Positions 16,109 through 23,427 of a DNA stretch of 27,100 nucleotides are shown one piece after another. The notes below the pieces were generated by a model. The model saw only the letters and a program-made list of their open reading frames with translations, ran no database searches and was not told the origin of the DNA. This DNA comes from an uncultured Eubacteriales bacterium (GTDB lineage Bacteria; Bacillota; Clostridia; Lachnospirales; Anaerotignaceae), in the NCBI GenBank assembly GCA_934256695.1, contig CAKQPE010000021.1, positions 1 to 27,100 on the forward strand. The letters are read 5' to 3'. The position numbers and the translations under genes are program-made. The stretch's first letter is position 1, and the number at the start of each line of letters is the position of its first letter.

Positions 16109-17614
16109 ATGGCAACTTATATTAACGAACCGGCACATACATTTGACGAGTATCTTCTCATTCCCGGTTATTCATCAAGTGAATGTATACCGGTAAATGT
16201 TTCTCTTGAAACACCGTTAGTAAAATTCAAAAAGGGCGAAGAATCTGCCATAAAAATGAAAATACCTATGGTTTCAGCTATAATGCAGTCTGTTTCAAAC
16301 GACACACTCGCAATAGCTCTTGCCAAAAACGGCGGTATTTCTTTTATTTACGGCTCACAGACAATAGAAGACGAAGCAGCCATGGTAGCCAGAGTAAAGA
16401 GCTACAAAGCCGGCTTTGTTCCAAGTGATACAAACACAAGTCTTGATGCAACTCTTGCGGATATTATCGAAATAAAAGAAAGAACAGGTCATTCCACTGT
16501 AGCCGTAACTGATGACGGAACATCAAACGGCAAATTACTCGGTATTGTTACAAGCAGAGATTATCGTCCAAGCCGTATGAGCTTAGATACAAAGGTTTCT
16601 GAATTTATGACACCTCTTAAAGATCTTGTTACTGCTCCTCTCGGAACAACTTTAAGTCAGGCAAACGATATTATATGGGAAAATAAATTAAACGCCCTCC
16701 CTATTGTTGATAAAAACGGAAAAATGATTTCCTTTGTATTCAGAAAAGACTATTCTGAACATAAAGAAAACCCTAACGAACTTCTTGACAGCAAAAAACG
16801 TTATGTTGTAGGTGCAGGTATCAATACAAGAGACTATGCACAGAGAGTTCCTGCCCTTATTGAAGCAGGTGCTGACGTTTTATGTATCGACTCATCAGAA
16901 GGTTTCTCCGAATGGCAGAAACTCACACTTGAATTTATCCGTGAAAAATACGGCGATACAGTAAAAGTAGGTGCCGGAAACGTAGTTGACAGAGAAGGCT
17001 TCCGTTTCCTTGCCGAATGTGGTGCCGACTTCATAAAAGTAGGTATCGGCGGTGGTTCAATCTGTATTACAAGAGAGACAAAGGGTATCGGCCGCGGACA
17101 GGCAACAGCTCTTATCGAAGTATGTAAAGCAAGAGATGAATATTTTGAAGAAACAGGTATTTATATTCCTGTATGCTCAGATGGCGGTATTGAGCACGAT
17201 CACCACCTTACATTTGCACTTGCTATGGGTGCTGATTTTGCTATGTTCGGCAGATATTTTGCACGTTTTGACGAAAGCCCTACAGAAAAAATTCTCCTTA
17301 ACGGAAATTATGTTAAAGAATACTGGGGTGAAGGCTCAAACAGAGCAAGAAACTGGCAGAGATATGACCTTGGCGGAGACAAAAAGCTTTCATTTGAAGA
17401 AGGCGTTGATTCATATGTTCCTTACGCCGGCCCTCTTAAAGACAATGTTGATAAAACAATCAGCAAAGTTAAATCCACATTCTGCAACTGCGGTGCTTTA
17501 AATATTCCTGAAATGAGAGAAAAAGCTAAATTTACTCTCGTTTCAAGCACAAGCATAGTAGAAGGCGGCGCACACGACGTAATAAGAAAAGAAGCTTCTG
17601 CTCATGCCGACTGA
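16109..17614 (+). CDS. guaB: IMP dehydrogenase, Tritrichomonas-like type
   Basis: Oxidises IMP to XMP with NAD+, the committed step to GMP. A TIM barrel is split by two CBS domains at about residues 105-225 (SEFMTPLKDLVTA, NALPIVDKNG). The active-site loop is GIGGGSICITRETKGIGRGQ with catalytic Cys319, not the usual GPGSICTTR. The flap RARNWQRYD holds Arg418 and Tyr419. From memory these positions equal Cys319, Arg418 and Tyr419 of Tritrichomonas foetus IMPDH, and long C-terminal stretches (YVPYAGPLKDNV, CNCGAL, VEGGAHDV) look the same as that enzyme. Length is 501 residues. It has a strong AAGGAGG and its own promoter, and no gua or pur partner nearby. Confidence 0.95.
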   Translation: MATYINEPAHTFDEYLLIPGYSSSECIPVNVSLETPLVKFKKGEESAIKMKIPMVSAIMQSVSNDTLAIALAKNGGISFIYGSQTIEDEAAMVARVKSYKAGFVPSDTNTSLDATLADIIEIKERTGHSTVAVTDDGTSNGKLLGIVTSRDYRPSRMSLDTKVSEFMTPLKDLVTAPLGTTLSQANDIIWENKLNALPIVDKNGKMISFVFRKDYSEHKENPNELLDSKKRYVVGAGINTRDYAQRVPALIEAGADVLCIDSSEGFSEWQKLTLEFIREKYGDTVKVGAGNVVDREGFRFLAECGADFIKVGIGGGSICITRETKGIGRGQATALIEVCKARDEYFEETGIYIPVCSDGGIEHDHHLTFALAMGADFAMFGRYFARFDESPTEKILLNGNYVKEYWGEGSNRARNWQRYDLGGDKKLSFEEGVDSYVPYAGPLKDNVDKTISKVKSTFCNCGALNIPEMREKAKFTLVSSTSIVEGGAHDVIRKEASAHAD

Positions 17615-17622
17615 TAAAAACA

Positions 17623-17681
17623 AAGACCGTGGACTCCGTCCACACCTGTGAGCCTTTAAAAAGGCTCAACCTAAACTTTGT
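17623..17681 (+). repeat. Two-hairpin 3' element, copy after guaB
   Basis: It begins AAGACC 8 bases after the guaB stop. Hairpin I is GTGGAC-TCC-GTCCAC (17629-17643). Hairpin II is GAGCCTTT-AA-AAAGGCTC (17650-17667). The tail contains AAACTTT. The same order of parts occurs at 17787-17848 (minus) and 27024-27088 (plus), with different stem sequences. Confidence 0.65.
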
Positions 17682-17716
17682 TAGAAACCGTTTCCAATTT
17701 TTGGAAACGGTTTCTA
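17682..17716. other. Perfect 15-bp stem-loop
   Basis: 17682-17696 (core GAAACCGTTTCC) pairs fully with 17702-17716 around loop AATTT. No T-run follows on either side, so it is more likely an mRNA-stabilising structure or part of a repeat than a terminator. Confidence 0.75.
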
Positions 17717-17739
17717 TGTCTAATAAAATAGTTTTATCC

Positions 17740-17783
17740 AAAAAAAGAATTATGCTGAAGTATTTCGGCATAATTCTTTTTTT
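17740..17783 (+). terminator. Rho-independent terminator of guaB
   Basis: A 16-bp stem pairs 17740-17755 (core GAATTATGC) with 17768-17783, extended inward by TGAA/TTCG to a GTAT tetraloop, and ends in seven T on the plus strand. The A-run on the other arm lets it work for the convergent ClC gene too. Confidence 0.8.
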
Positions 17784-17786
17784 ATT

Positions 17787-17848
17787 AAAAGTTTTACTCA
17801 ATTTTTTTCAAAAAATTGTCAGGGTGTGGGGTGAAACCCCACGGTCTT
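17787..17848 (-). repeat. Two-hairpin 3' element, copy after the ClC gene
   Basis: On the minus strand it starts with AAGACC, whose AA belongs to the TAA stop of the ClC gene. Hairpin I is GTGGGG-TTTCA-CCCCAC (17826-17842), hairpin II is CAATTTTTT-GA-AAAAAATTG (17799-17818), and the tail is AAAACTTTTAAT. It aligns part by part with the copy at 27024-27088. Confidence 0.75.
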
Positions 17849-19088
17849 ACTGGGCTTTTTTATCTATAAATTCCGTCTTTGTTTTTGAATACACTATCTT
17901 CTGTTCACTGTAAAGACCGATATATCCGGAAAGCATATAACTTGTAGCACAAGCTGCCGCAAAAAACGGCAGTCCCTGCGAACCAAAAAGTTCAACCGAA
18001 AGTATCATTGATGTTATAGGACAGTTTGTTACACCGCAAAAAAGACATATAAGTCCTATTCCTGTACCAAACGACGGTGCAACCCCTATAAGATAAGATG
18101 CACTGTTGCCGAACATTGCTCCGGTAAAAAATGCAGGCACAATCTCTCCGCCTTTATATCCGGCACCGAGAGTAAATGCGGTAAATATTATTTTAAGCAA
18201 AAATGCATACCACACTACCCTTTCTTTAAATGCCATTGTTATTATATCCATACCGGCACCATTATAGTCTCTGTTGCCTACTATAAAAGTAAGTGCAATA
18301 ACAATAATACCTCCAACAATAACTCTTACAAACTTGTTAGGCAGATATTTTTTATAAATTCCCGATATTTTTTTCATTGTTATACAAAAAAGTATACTTA
18401 CAAAAGCACACAGTATAGAAAGTATAACTATTTTTATCAGGTTTTCCGGAGAAAACTCCATATACTGCTCTATTTTAAACCTTGTTGCCTCAACACCAAA
18501 CATCTGAGCTGTCATTATAGCCGAAAGTGCAGCTATTATACAAGGAACTAATGCCGAAAAGTGCATAATACCTATACTTATTACTTCTATAGAGAATACT
18601 GCTGCCGTAACAGGTGTACCGAAAAGTGCCGCAAACGCCGCCGCCATACCGCACATAGTCATTGTATGCATATCTTTTTCATCAAGATTAAACATATCCC
18701 CTACTGCATTTGATATACTGCTTCCTATCTGGAGTGCCGCACCTTCTCGCCCTGACGAACCTCCGCAAAGATGCGTTACAACCGTTCCTATAAATATTAT
18801 CGGCAGTGTAACTATAGGCACATGTTTGTTTTCCCGTACCGTATCTATAACAAAGTTTGTACCACCGTCATTTTCCGCACCACACACCCTATATATCCAG
18901 ATTATATAAAGTCCTCCCAAAGGAAGTGCCAATATAATAATCGGAAACAAGTGCCGTATTTCTGTTGCAAATTCTACCGCATAATGGAAAGCCGCACCTA
19001 CAAAACCAACTATAAGCCCAACAATAACGGATATTAATATCCATTTACAAAATATCTTTATGTCATTAAGCAATAATAAAACCCCCAT
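17847..19088 (-). CDS. ClC-family anion transporter, possibly fluoride type
   Basis: ClC-fold membrane protein of 413 residues with about ten or more hydrophobic segments. The gating glutamate is Glu115 in GGSSGREGAALQIG. By eye, the place of the Cl--site GSGIP motif is taken by NDGGTNFVID, and the position of the inner proton-route glutamate by Val in VFSIEV. The HLCGGSSGREG and VFSIEV segments recall the fluoride-exporting ClC-F branch as I remember it, but the GNNLI motif of that branch is not intact, so Cl- or another anion remains possible. The ATG at 19086-19088 has no clear ribosome site. A TTG six codons in (19071-19073), with GGGGG 8 bases before it, may be the real start. The stop codon lies inside a repeat element. 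Confidence 0.85.
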   Translation of the reverse strand: MGVLLLLNDIKIFCKWILISVIVGLIVGFVGAAFHYAVEFATEIRHLFPIIILALPLGGLYIIWIYRVCGAENDGGTNFVIDTVRENKHVPIVTLPIIFIGTVVTHLCGGSSGREGAALQIGSSISNAVGDMFNLDEKDMHTMTMCGMAAAFAALFGTPVTAAVFSIEVISIGIMHFSALVPCIIAALSAIMTAQMFGVEATRFKIEQYMEFSPENLIKIVILSILCAFVSILFCITMKKISGIYKKYLPNKFVRVIVGGIIVIALTFIVGNRDYNGAGMDIITMAFKERVVWYAFLLKIIFTAFTLGAGYKGGEIVPAFFTGAMFGNSASYLIGVAPSFGTGIGLICLFCGVTNCPITSMILSVELFGSQGLPFFAAACATSYMLSGYIGLYSEQKIVYSKTKTEFIDKKAQ

Positions 19089-19190
19089 TGTATTTTTATT
19101 AAAGACAGATTAAAATACCATAGTTTTAATTTTAGCATAATAAACATATTCTTTCAATGACAGAACATAAAAACCTATGCAACAAAAAAT

Positions 19191-19216
19191 GCGATACCGT
19201 TAGTAAACAGTATCGC
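19191..19216 (-). terminator. Terminator-like hairpin after a gene fragment
   Basis: GCGATAC (19191-19197) pairs with GTATCGC (19210-19216). On the minus strand it is followed by ATTTTTT. It lies 17 bases beyond the stop of the minus-strand fragment at 19233-19388 and would end a minus-strand transcript. Confidence 0.6.
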
Positions 19217-19232
19217 AAAAAACAGACAGTAT

Positions 19233-19388
19233 TTAAACATCACCCATAAATGCCATTGAAGGTATACCTTCGGCGTGGGCAGACATACAAAGTATGTCAT
19301 CATCTGTTTTATACTTAATAAATAATTCTACTGTGTTTAAGATATGTTTTTCAAACGGTATTTTGGAAACCGATGTGACTGTATAAAA
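19233..19388 (-). pseudogene. Tail of a lost minus-strand gene (possible)
   Basis: An open frame of 51 codons runs to TAA at 19233. It begins right after an in-frame TAG (19389-19391) with no start codon. The peptide, ending in KTDDDILCMSAHAEGIPS and then MAFMGDV, has ordinary protein composition and looks like a folded C-terminus. A terminator-like hairpin follows. I do not recognise the family. The lack of any start and the short length make it a remnant at best. Confidence 0.35.
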
Positions 19389-19486
19389 CTACAGGAAAAG
19401 AAATAACAACGTATGATAGAAATTATGTAAATCATTTACAAGATAAACTTGAAAGGTATTACAGCAAATTAGGAGATACTCAATAA
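19379..19486 (+). pseudogene. Tail of a lost plus-strand gene (possible)
   Basis: An open frame of 35 codons starts after an in-frame TGA (19376-19378), has no start codon, and ends at TAA 19484-19486. The peptide (TTGKEITTYDRNYVNHLQDK, then LERYYSKLGDTQ) is hydrophilic and helix-like. A strong terminator follows 24 bases later. The family is not recognised. It abuts the opposite-strand fragment at 19233-19388. Confidence 0.3.
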
Positions 19487-19509
19487 ATTAATATTTATAT
19501 ATTTAAGAT

Positions 19510-19539
19510 AAAAAGTTGTGGTTACTTCCACAACTTTTT
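19510..19539. terminator. Bidirectional terminator after galT
   Basis: AAAAAGTTGTGG (19510-19521) pairs perfectly with CCACAACTTTTT (19528-19539) around TTACTT, giving T-runs on both strands. It lies 15 bases past the galT stop and closes the polA-galT operon. Confidence 0.88.
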
Positions 19540-19554
19540 TACTTGAATATATTT

Positions 19555-20541
19555 TTATTTTTCTCCCTGTTTTCTATAAAACTCCGCCGCAAACTCCGGT
19601 ACAACGGGATTTATAAAACATCTTGTGGCAAACTCGAAACCTGCCCAAGAACCCAGTCTCGGAAGTATTCTTATGTACCAGTGGAAAAGTCCCTTCGGTG
19701 CGGATTTCGGTGTTTCCTGAATACAGATATTAAAGCTTATGTTGTGCATTATATTGTTTACCCTGCCTATCATGTCTTTAAGGACACCGGCAAGGCTTAT
19801 CATTTCTTCTTCGGTCAGCTCATTTATTGTTGAAATATGTCTTTTAGGCACAATCCAAAGTTCATAACTCTGTCTTGCCGCATAAGGCGTAAAAACGGAA
19901 AACTCGTCATTTTCAAATACCATACGGCTCTTTTCTTTTCTTTCATGCTCAATAATATCGCACATAAGACATCTGCCGTTTTTTTCTTTATATTCCGAAT
20001 ATGCCTTCAAAGCCATTTCCTGTTCATGTGCCATAACCGGTATACTCATTATCTGCCAGTGGGAATGGGTAATTGACGCTCCGGCAAAAGGCCCGTTGTT
20101 TTTGAATATCTGAACATATTCCACATTTTCGTTTTTCATCATAAGTTCAAGACGTTTACCGAGAACCTTAAAAAGCTTTACAAAATGCTCGTCATTTTCG
20201 TCAGATGTATCCATTTTGTGTTCCGGTGTATCCACAACTATTTCGTGTATTCCCTTTCCGCCCAAAGACTCATAAAAGCCGTAATTTTTATTTTCGCAGT
20301 CCGTAAGGCTCACTGCCGGATACATATTTTCAAAAACACGTATCTCCCAACCCTTTTCGTTTTTCAATTCATACAAAGTCGGTGTTGTCATGCTCTCGTT
20401 TCCGGGGCAGAAAGGACATATTTTGTTGCAGTTTTCTTCTATTTTATTTTTATTATGCTTATAGTTATACGGTTTATCCTTTCGGTTTGACGCAAAAACA
20501 ACCCATTCATCGGAAAATATATCTTTTCTCATTTCTGACAT
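19555..20541 (-). CDS. galT: Galactose-1-phosphate uridylyltransferase
   Basis: HIT-superfamily Leloir enzyme that exchanges UMP between UDP-glucose and galactose-1-phosphate. It is 328 residues from MSEMRKDIFSDEWVV; this ATG has AGGAAGG about 8 bases upstream and is preferred over a GTG three codons earlier. Metal-site cysteines are visible in CPFCPGNE. The active-site motif is HSHWQ rather than HPHGQ, with the nucleophilic second histidine and the Gln kept. CLMCDII and a C-terminal half with FHWYIRILPR follow. It is the last gene of the polA operon, and no galK, galE or sugar transporter is next to it. A related nucleotidyltransferase role on another sugar phosphate is possible. Confidence 0.88.
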   Translation of the reverse strand: MSEMRKDIFSDEWVVFASNRKDKPYNYKHNKNKIEENCNKICPFCPGNESMTTPTLYELKNEKGWEIRVFENMYPAVSLTDCENKNYGFYESLGGKGIHEIVVDTPEHKMDTSDENDEHFVKLFKVLGKRLELMMKNENVEYVQIFKNNGPFAGASITHSHWQIMSIPVMAHEQEMALKAYSEYKEKNGRCLMCDIIEHERKEKSRMVFENDEFSVFTPYAARQSYELWIVPKRHISTINELTEEEMISLAGVLKDMIGRVNNIMHNISFNICIQETPKSAPKGLFHWYIRILPRLGSWAGFEFATRCFINPVVPEFAAEFYRKQGEK

Positions 20542-20564
20542 ACAGACCACCTTCCTTTGTATTT

Positions 20565-22211
20565 TTAATTTTTATCTGTTTTATTTTCTGTTGACCAGCT
20601 TTCTATTCCTCTGAAATAGTCATATGGCACAGGATCAAAGTTTCCGCTTATTCTTTTGTTTACAAACAATGCAGATTTTCTGAAAAGCAAACTTACGTAA
20701 GGCAATTCTTCTGCCGTATATGCCTCGAGTTCAGAGTATGCCTTTATCATATCAGCCTCGCTTACAGCTTTATATGCCGCATCTAAAAGCGAATCCATTT
20801 TTTCGTCACTGTATGAAATATAATTATATCCAGTTGCATTTGATGACGAAAACATAAACCCGAAATACGGTGAAAGAGACATTTTCCAACCACCTATGAA
20901 TAAATCAAAATCACCGGACTGTAGTTTCTGCGTATATGTGTCAAAATCCACTGCATCTACATAAGCATTTATTCCTACTGTTTTAAGCTCATCGGAAAGC
21001 TTTAAAGCCGTTTGCCTTCGTTCCTTGCTTTCGCTGTTTATAAGTATTCTTAAAGATATATTGTGCGTCTGCCCATTCTCATCTGTTTTGACAAAAAGAT
21101 TTGTATTATTGTCATACTTATATCCCGCAAGAGTAACATATTCTTTTGCTTTATTAATATCATATGCAAGAGAAGTTACTTTTGAATCATAAAGAAAACT
21201 TGTGGGACTTACGGGCGAAGCCGTCTTTACGGCATTAGAAAGGTAAACACTGTCTATAATATTATCTATAGGCACCGCACTTGCCACAGCTTTTCTTATA
21301 TTTTTGTCTTTCAAAATATCGTTATTAAAATTAAAGCCTATAAATTCGTAATAATTATCGGTAAAGCTTATTTTCTGTGTTCCTGTTTCAAGGTCATACT
21401 TACCCATACTGCTCTCATCGGCAACAACACAGTCCGTTATTTTCTGGCTAAATGAATATATGTCGGTGTCTTCATCTGTTGTTATCTTTGCAATAACAGT
21501 CTTAATTGAAGGGACACTGCCAAAACTGTTTTCACTTGCCTCCAGTTCAATTTCCTTTGCCGGAATAAAGCTTTTAAACCTGTATTCTCCACAGCCCATA
21601 GGTGCCAAGTCTCTGTCACCGGAACGATAATATTTTTCGGATATTATAGGAAAATTCAACGAAAATATGTTTCCGCTGTAAGAATCCGTAAAATTAATAT
21701 TTACTGTATTGCTGTCCGATACAACGGCATTTCTTATTTTTTCCACACATTTTTTATATACTGTTCCGTCCTCGGAGTTTTTTATTGTGTTTATGGAATA
21801 TACAACATCGCTTGCCGTTATATTGCTTCCGTCATGCCATTTAAGCCCGCTTTTAAGTTTAACCGTAAGTGATGTACCGTCATTTGTATAATACCAGCTT
21901 TCGGCTATCTCTCCCTGTGGCTTATTTGTTTTATCAAAACTTATAAGCGGTTTAAACATAAGTCTTAAAACGCTGTCCACAGACTGATCCATATTTAAAA
22001 GCGGATTAAGCATTGTTGCCGTTCTCATTGAAAGAGTAAGAACATTTTCGTTCTGAGTACCATAATCCTCACTTGTCTGTGACGATGTTGTTTCTTCTGC
22101 CGATTTCAGTTCCGAAGAAGAAACAGATGATGTGCTTTCTTTTTCATCTGATGAAGCACAGGCAGTAAAAATCATAACCGCCGCCAGTGCCGCAAATAAA
22201 AATCTTTTCAT
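20565..22211 (-). CDS. ABC transporter substrate-binding lipoprotein, family 5
   Basis: Extracellular lipid-anchored binding protein of the OppA/DppA/NikA group, which captures peptides or similar ligands. The start MKRFLFAALAAVMIFTAC (548 residues) has GGAG 5 bases upstream. The lipobox is FTAC with the lipid-bearing Cys at about residue 18, followed by a Ser/Glu-rich linker of about 35 residues. The family core follows: LNPLLNMDQSVDSVLRLMFKPLISFD, AESWYYTNDGTSLTVKLKSGLKWHDG (a close match to the SBP_bac_5 signature), and a C-terminal domain with DLFIGGWKMS. No permease or ATPase gene is adjacent, so it either uses a distant transporter or acts as a sensor. The ligand is unknown. Confidence 0.9.
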   Translation of the reverse strand: MKRFLFAALAAVMIFTACASSDEKESTSSVSSSELKSAEETTSSQTSEDYGTQNENVLTLSMRTATMLNPLLNMDQSVDSVLRLMFKPLISFDKTNKPQGEIAESWYYTNDGTSLTVKLKSGLKWHDGSNITASDVVYSINTIKNSEDGTVYKKCVEKIRNAVVSDSNTVNINFTDSYSGNIFSLNFPIISEKYYRSGDRDLAPMGCGEYRFKSFIPAKEIELEASENSFGSVPSIKTVIAKITTDEDTDIYSFSQKITDCVVADESSMGKYDLETGTQKISFTDNYYEFIGFNFNNDILKDKNIRKAVASAVPIDNIIDSVYLSNAVKTASPVSPTSFLYDSKVTSLAYDINKAKEYVTLAGYKYDNNTNLFVKTDENGQTHNISLRILINSESKERRQTALKLSDELKTVGINAYVDAVDFDTYTQKLQSGDFDLFIGGWKMSLSPYFGFMFSSSNATGYNYISYSDEKMDSLLDAAYKAVSEADMIKAYSELEAYTAEELPYVSLLFRKSALFVNKRISGNFDPVPYDYFRGIESWSTENKTDKN

Positions 22212-22237
22212 ACTTTCTCCTGCCAAAACCTATACTT

Positions 22238-22810
22238 TTAGTTATTGTATAAGTAATTATATATTTTTTTTGTCATTTCAACTTTTTTAACATATTTTTC
22301 CGTTTCTTGGAAAGGTATTAAATCAAGGCTTACTCCGTCTGAGGAATGTTTCTCCTCCATAAGCCATTTAGATACATTTCCACTGCCTGCATTATATGCC
22401 GCAACGGCTGTGTTTTCGTCTCCGAACTGGTCTATAAGCTTATCCAGATACCAGCAGCCTATATGTATATTTACATCAGGCTCATAGAGCATATCACTGT
22501 TGTAGTCTTTTATTTCAAGAACCTCTGAGGCCCATATTCCCGTCATTTCGGAAATCTGCATAAGACCTCTTGCATCTTTATGTGAAATTGCCTGAGAATT
22601 AAAATTACTTTCACATTTTATTACTGCATACACCAAACTTTCGTCAAGACCGTATTCATCGGCATATTTTTCAACATAACTTCTGTAATTTTGAGGATAC
22701 AAAACTTTAGGCATAATTATATTTTTCATCAAAGCTCCGCCTAATATCACAACAAAAACAACTACGATTATCATTTTCAAAATTACAGAAAAAAATCTCT
22801 TAAATGGCAT
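22238..22810 (-). CDS. Membrane-anchored lytic transglycosylase
   Basis: Slt-type (GH23) murein lytic transglycosylase of 190 residues. One N-terminal membrane segment (about 8-28) anchors it outside the cell. The catalytic domain shows Glu67 in VIKCESNFNS, then GLMQI, AYNAGSGNV and a C-terminal ETEKYVKKV. The reading frame starts 11 bases inside the end of coaE, so the two are translationally linked. The binding-protein gene follows after 26 bases. It is a compact form, with only the anchor and the catalytic domain. Confidence 0.93.
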   Translation of the reverse strand: MPFKRFFSVILKMIIVVVFVVILGGALMKNIIMPKVLYPQNYRSYVEKYADEYGLDESLVYAVIKCESNFNSQAISHKDARGLMQISEMTGIWASEVLEIKDYNSDMLYEPDVNIHIGCWYLDKLIDQFGDENTAVAAYNAGSGNVSKWLMEEKHSSDGVSLDLIPFQETEKYVKKVEMTKKIYNYLYNN

Positions 22811-23408
22811 CTTTATCGCCTGTCTTATTCAATATATTTTCCACCTGTCTTTTAAGGTTAACCAAACCTGTAGAATTGTCAATTATAATATCGGCATATT
22901 TGTTGTAGACATCATAGCCCTTCTGCTTGCTCATTCTGTCCAATGCCTGCTGATATGTAATCAAATCACGTTTCATTATTCTTTCTGCTCTTGATTCATC
23001 ATCGGCAAAAACTACCCATACTTCTTTGCATAAGGTAATAAACTTTCCTTCTATAAGAAGAGGTGCATCTAAAACAGTTATTTCAAATCCGCTTTTTTCG
23101 GCAGTTTCTATTTCCGCCTTCATTTTATCAAAAATATGCTTATGAGTGCATTTGTTCAGAAAATCCAGTTTTTCTCCGCCTTGGGAAAAAACTATCTGAC
23201 CAAGCTTTTTTCTGTCTATTTCTTTTTCGTTATTTAATATTTCTTCTCCGAAATATTCAAGAAGTTCATTATATGCAGCCTCACCCTTTAATATTATATC
23301 ATGGGCTATTTTATCGGCATCTACAATAACCGCTCCATTATCTCTCAATACGGCACTTACTGCGCTTTTTCCACTGCCTGTAGGGCCTGTAAGACCTATT
23401 ATTCTCAT
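22800..23408 (-). CDS. coaE: Dephospho-CoA kinase
   Basis: Last step of coenzyme A synthesis: phosphorylates dephospho-CoA at the ribose 3'-OH. From MRIIGLTGPTGSGKSAV it has 202 residues, the usual length; a longer in-frame start at 23456 would overlap polA and is rejected. The P-loop GPTGSGKS is at residues 8-15. DADKIAHDI, DAPLLIEG and the lid-region arginine segment RAERIMKRD are present. AGGTGA lies upstream of the ATG. It lies 19 bases after polA, and the polA-coaE order is common in Firmicutes. Confidence 0.95.
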   Translation of the reverse strand: MRIIGLTGPTGSGKSAVSAVLRDNGAVIVDADKIAHDIILKGEAAYNELLEYFGEEILNNEKEIDRKKLGQIVFSQGGEKLDFLNKCTHKHIFDKMKAEIETAEKSGFEITVLDAPLLIEGKFITLCKEVWVVFADDESRAERIMKRDLITYQQALDRMSKQKGYDVYNKYADIIIDNSTGLVNLKRQVENILNKTGDKDAI

Positions 23409-23427
23409 TTTTGCATCACCTGTTCTT

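Noticed and set aside
16834..17034. Short minus-strand frame inside guaB
   Set aside because: Antisense shadow of a strongly conserved enzyme.
17052..17501. 149-codon frame inside guaB on the same strand
   Set aside because: It is in another frame over the catalytic core of IMP dehydrogenase, with no ribosome site of its own.
19089..19250. Fluoride riboswitch upstream of the ClC gene
   Set aside because: No crcB-motif-like core could be recognised; the hairpin at 19191-19216 fits a terminator better.
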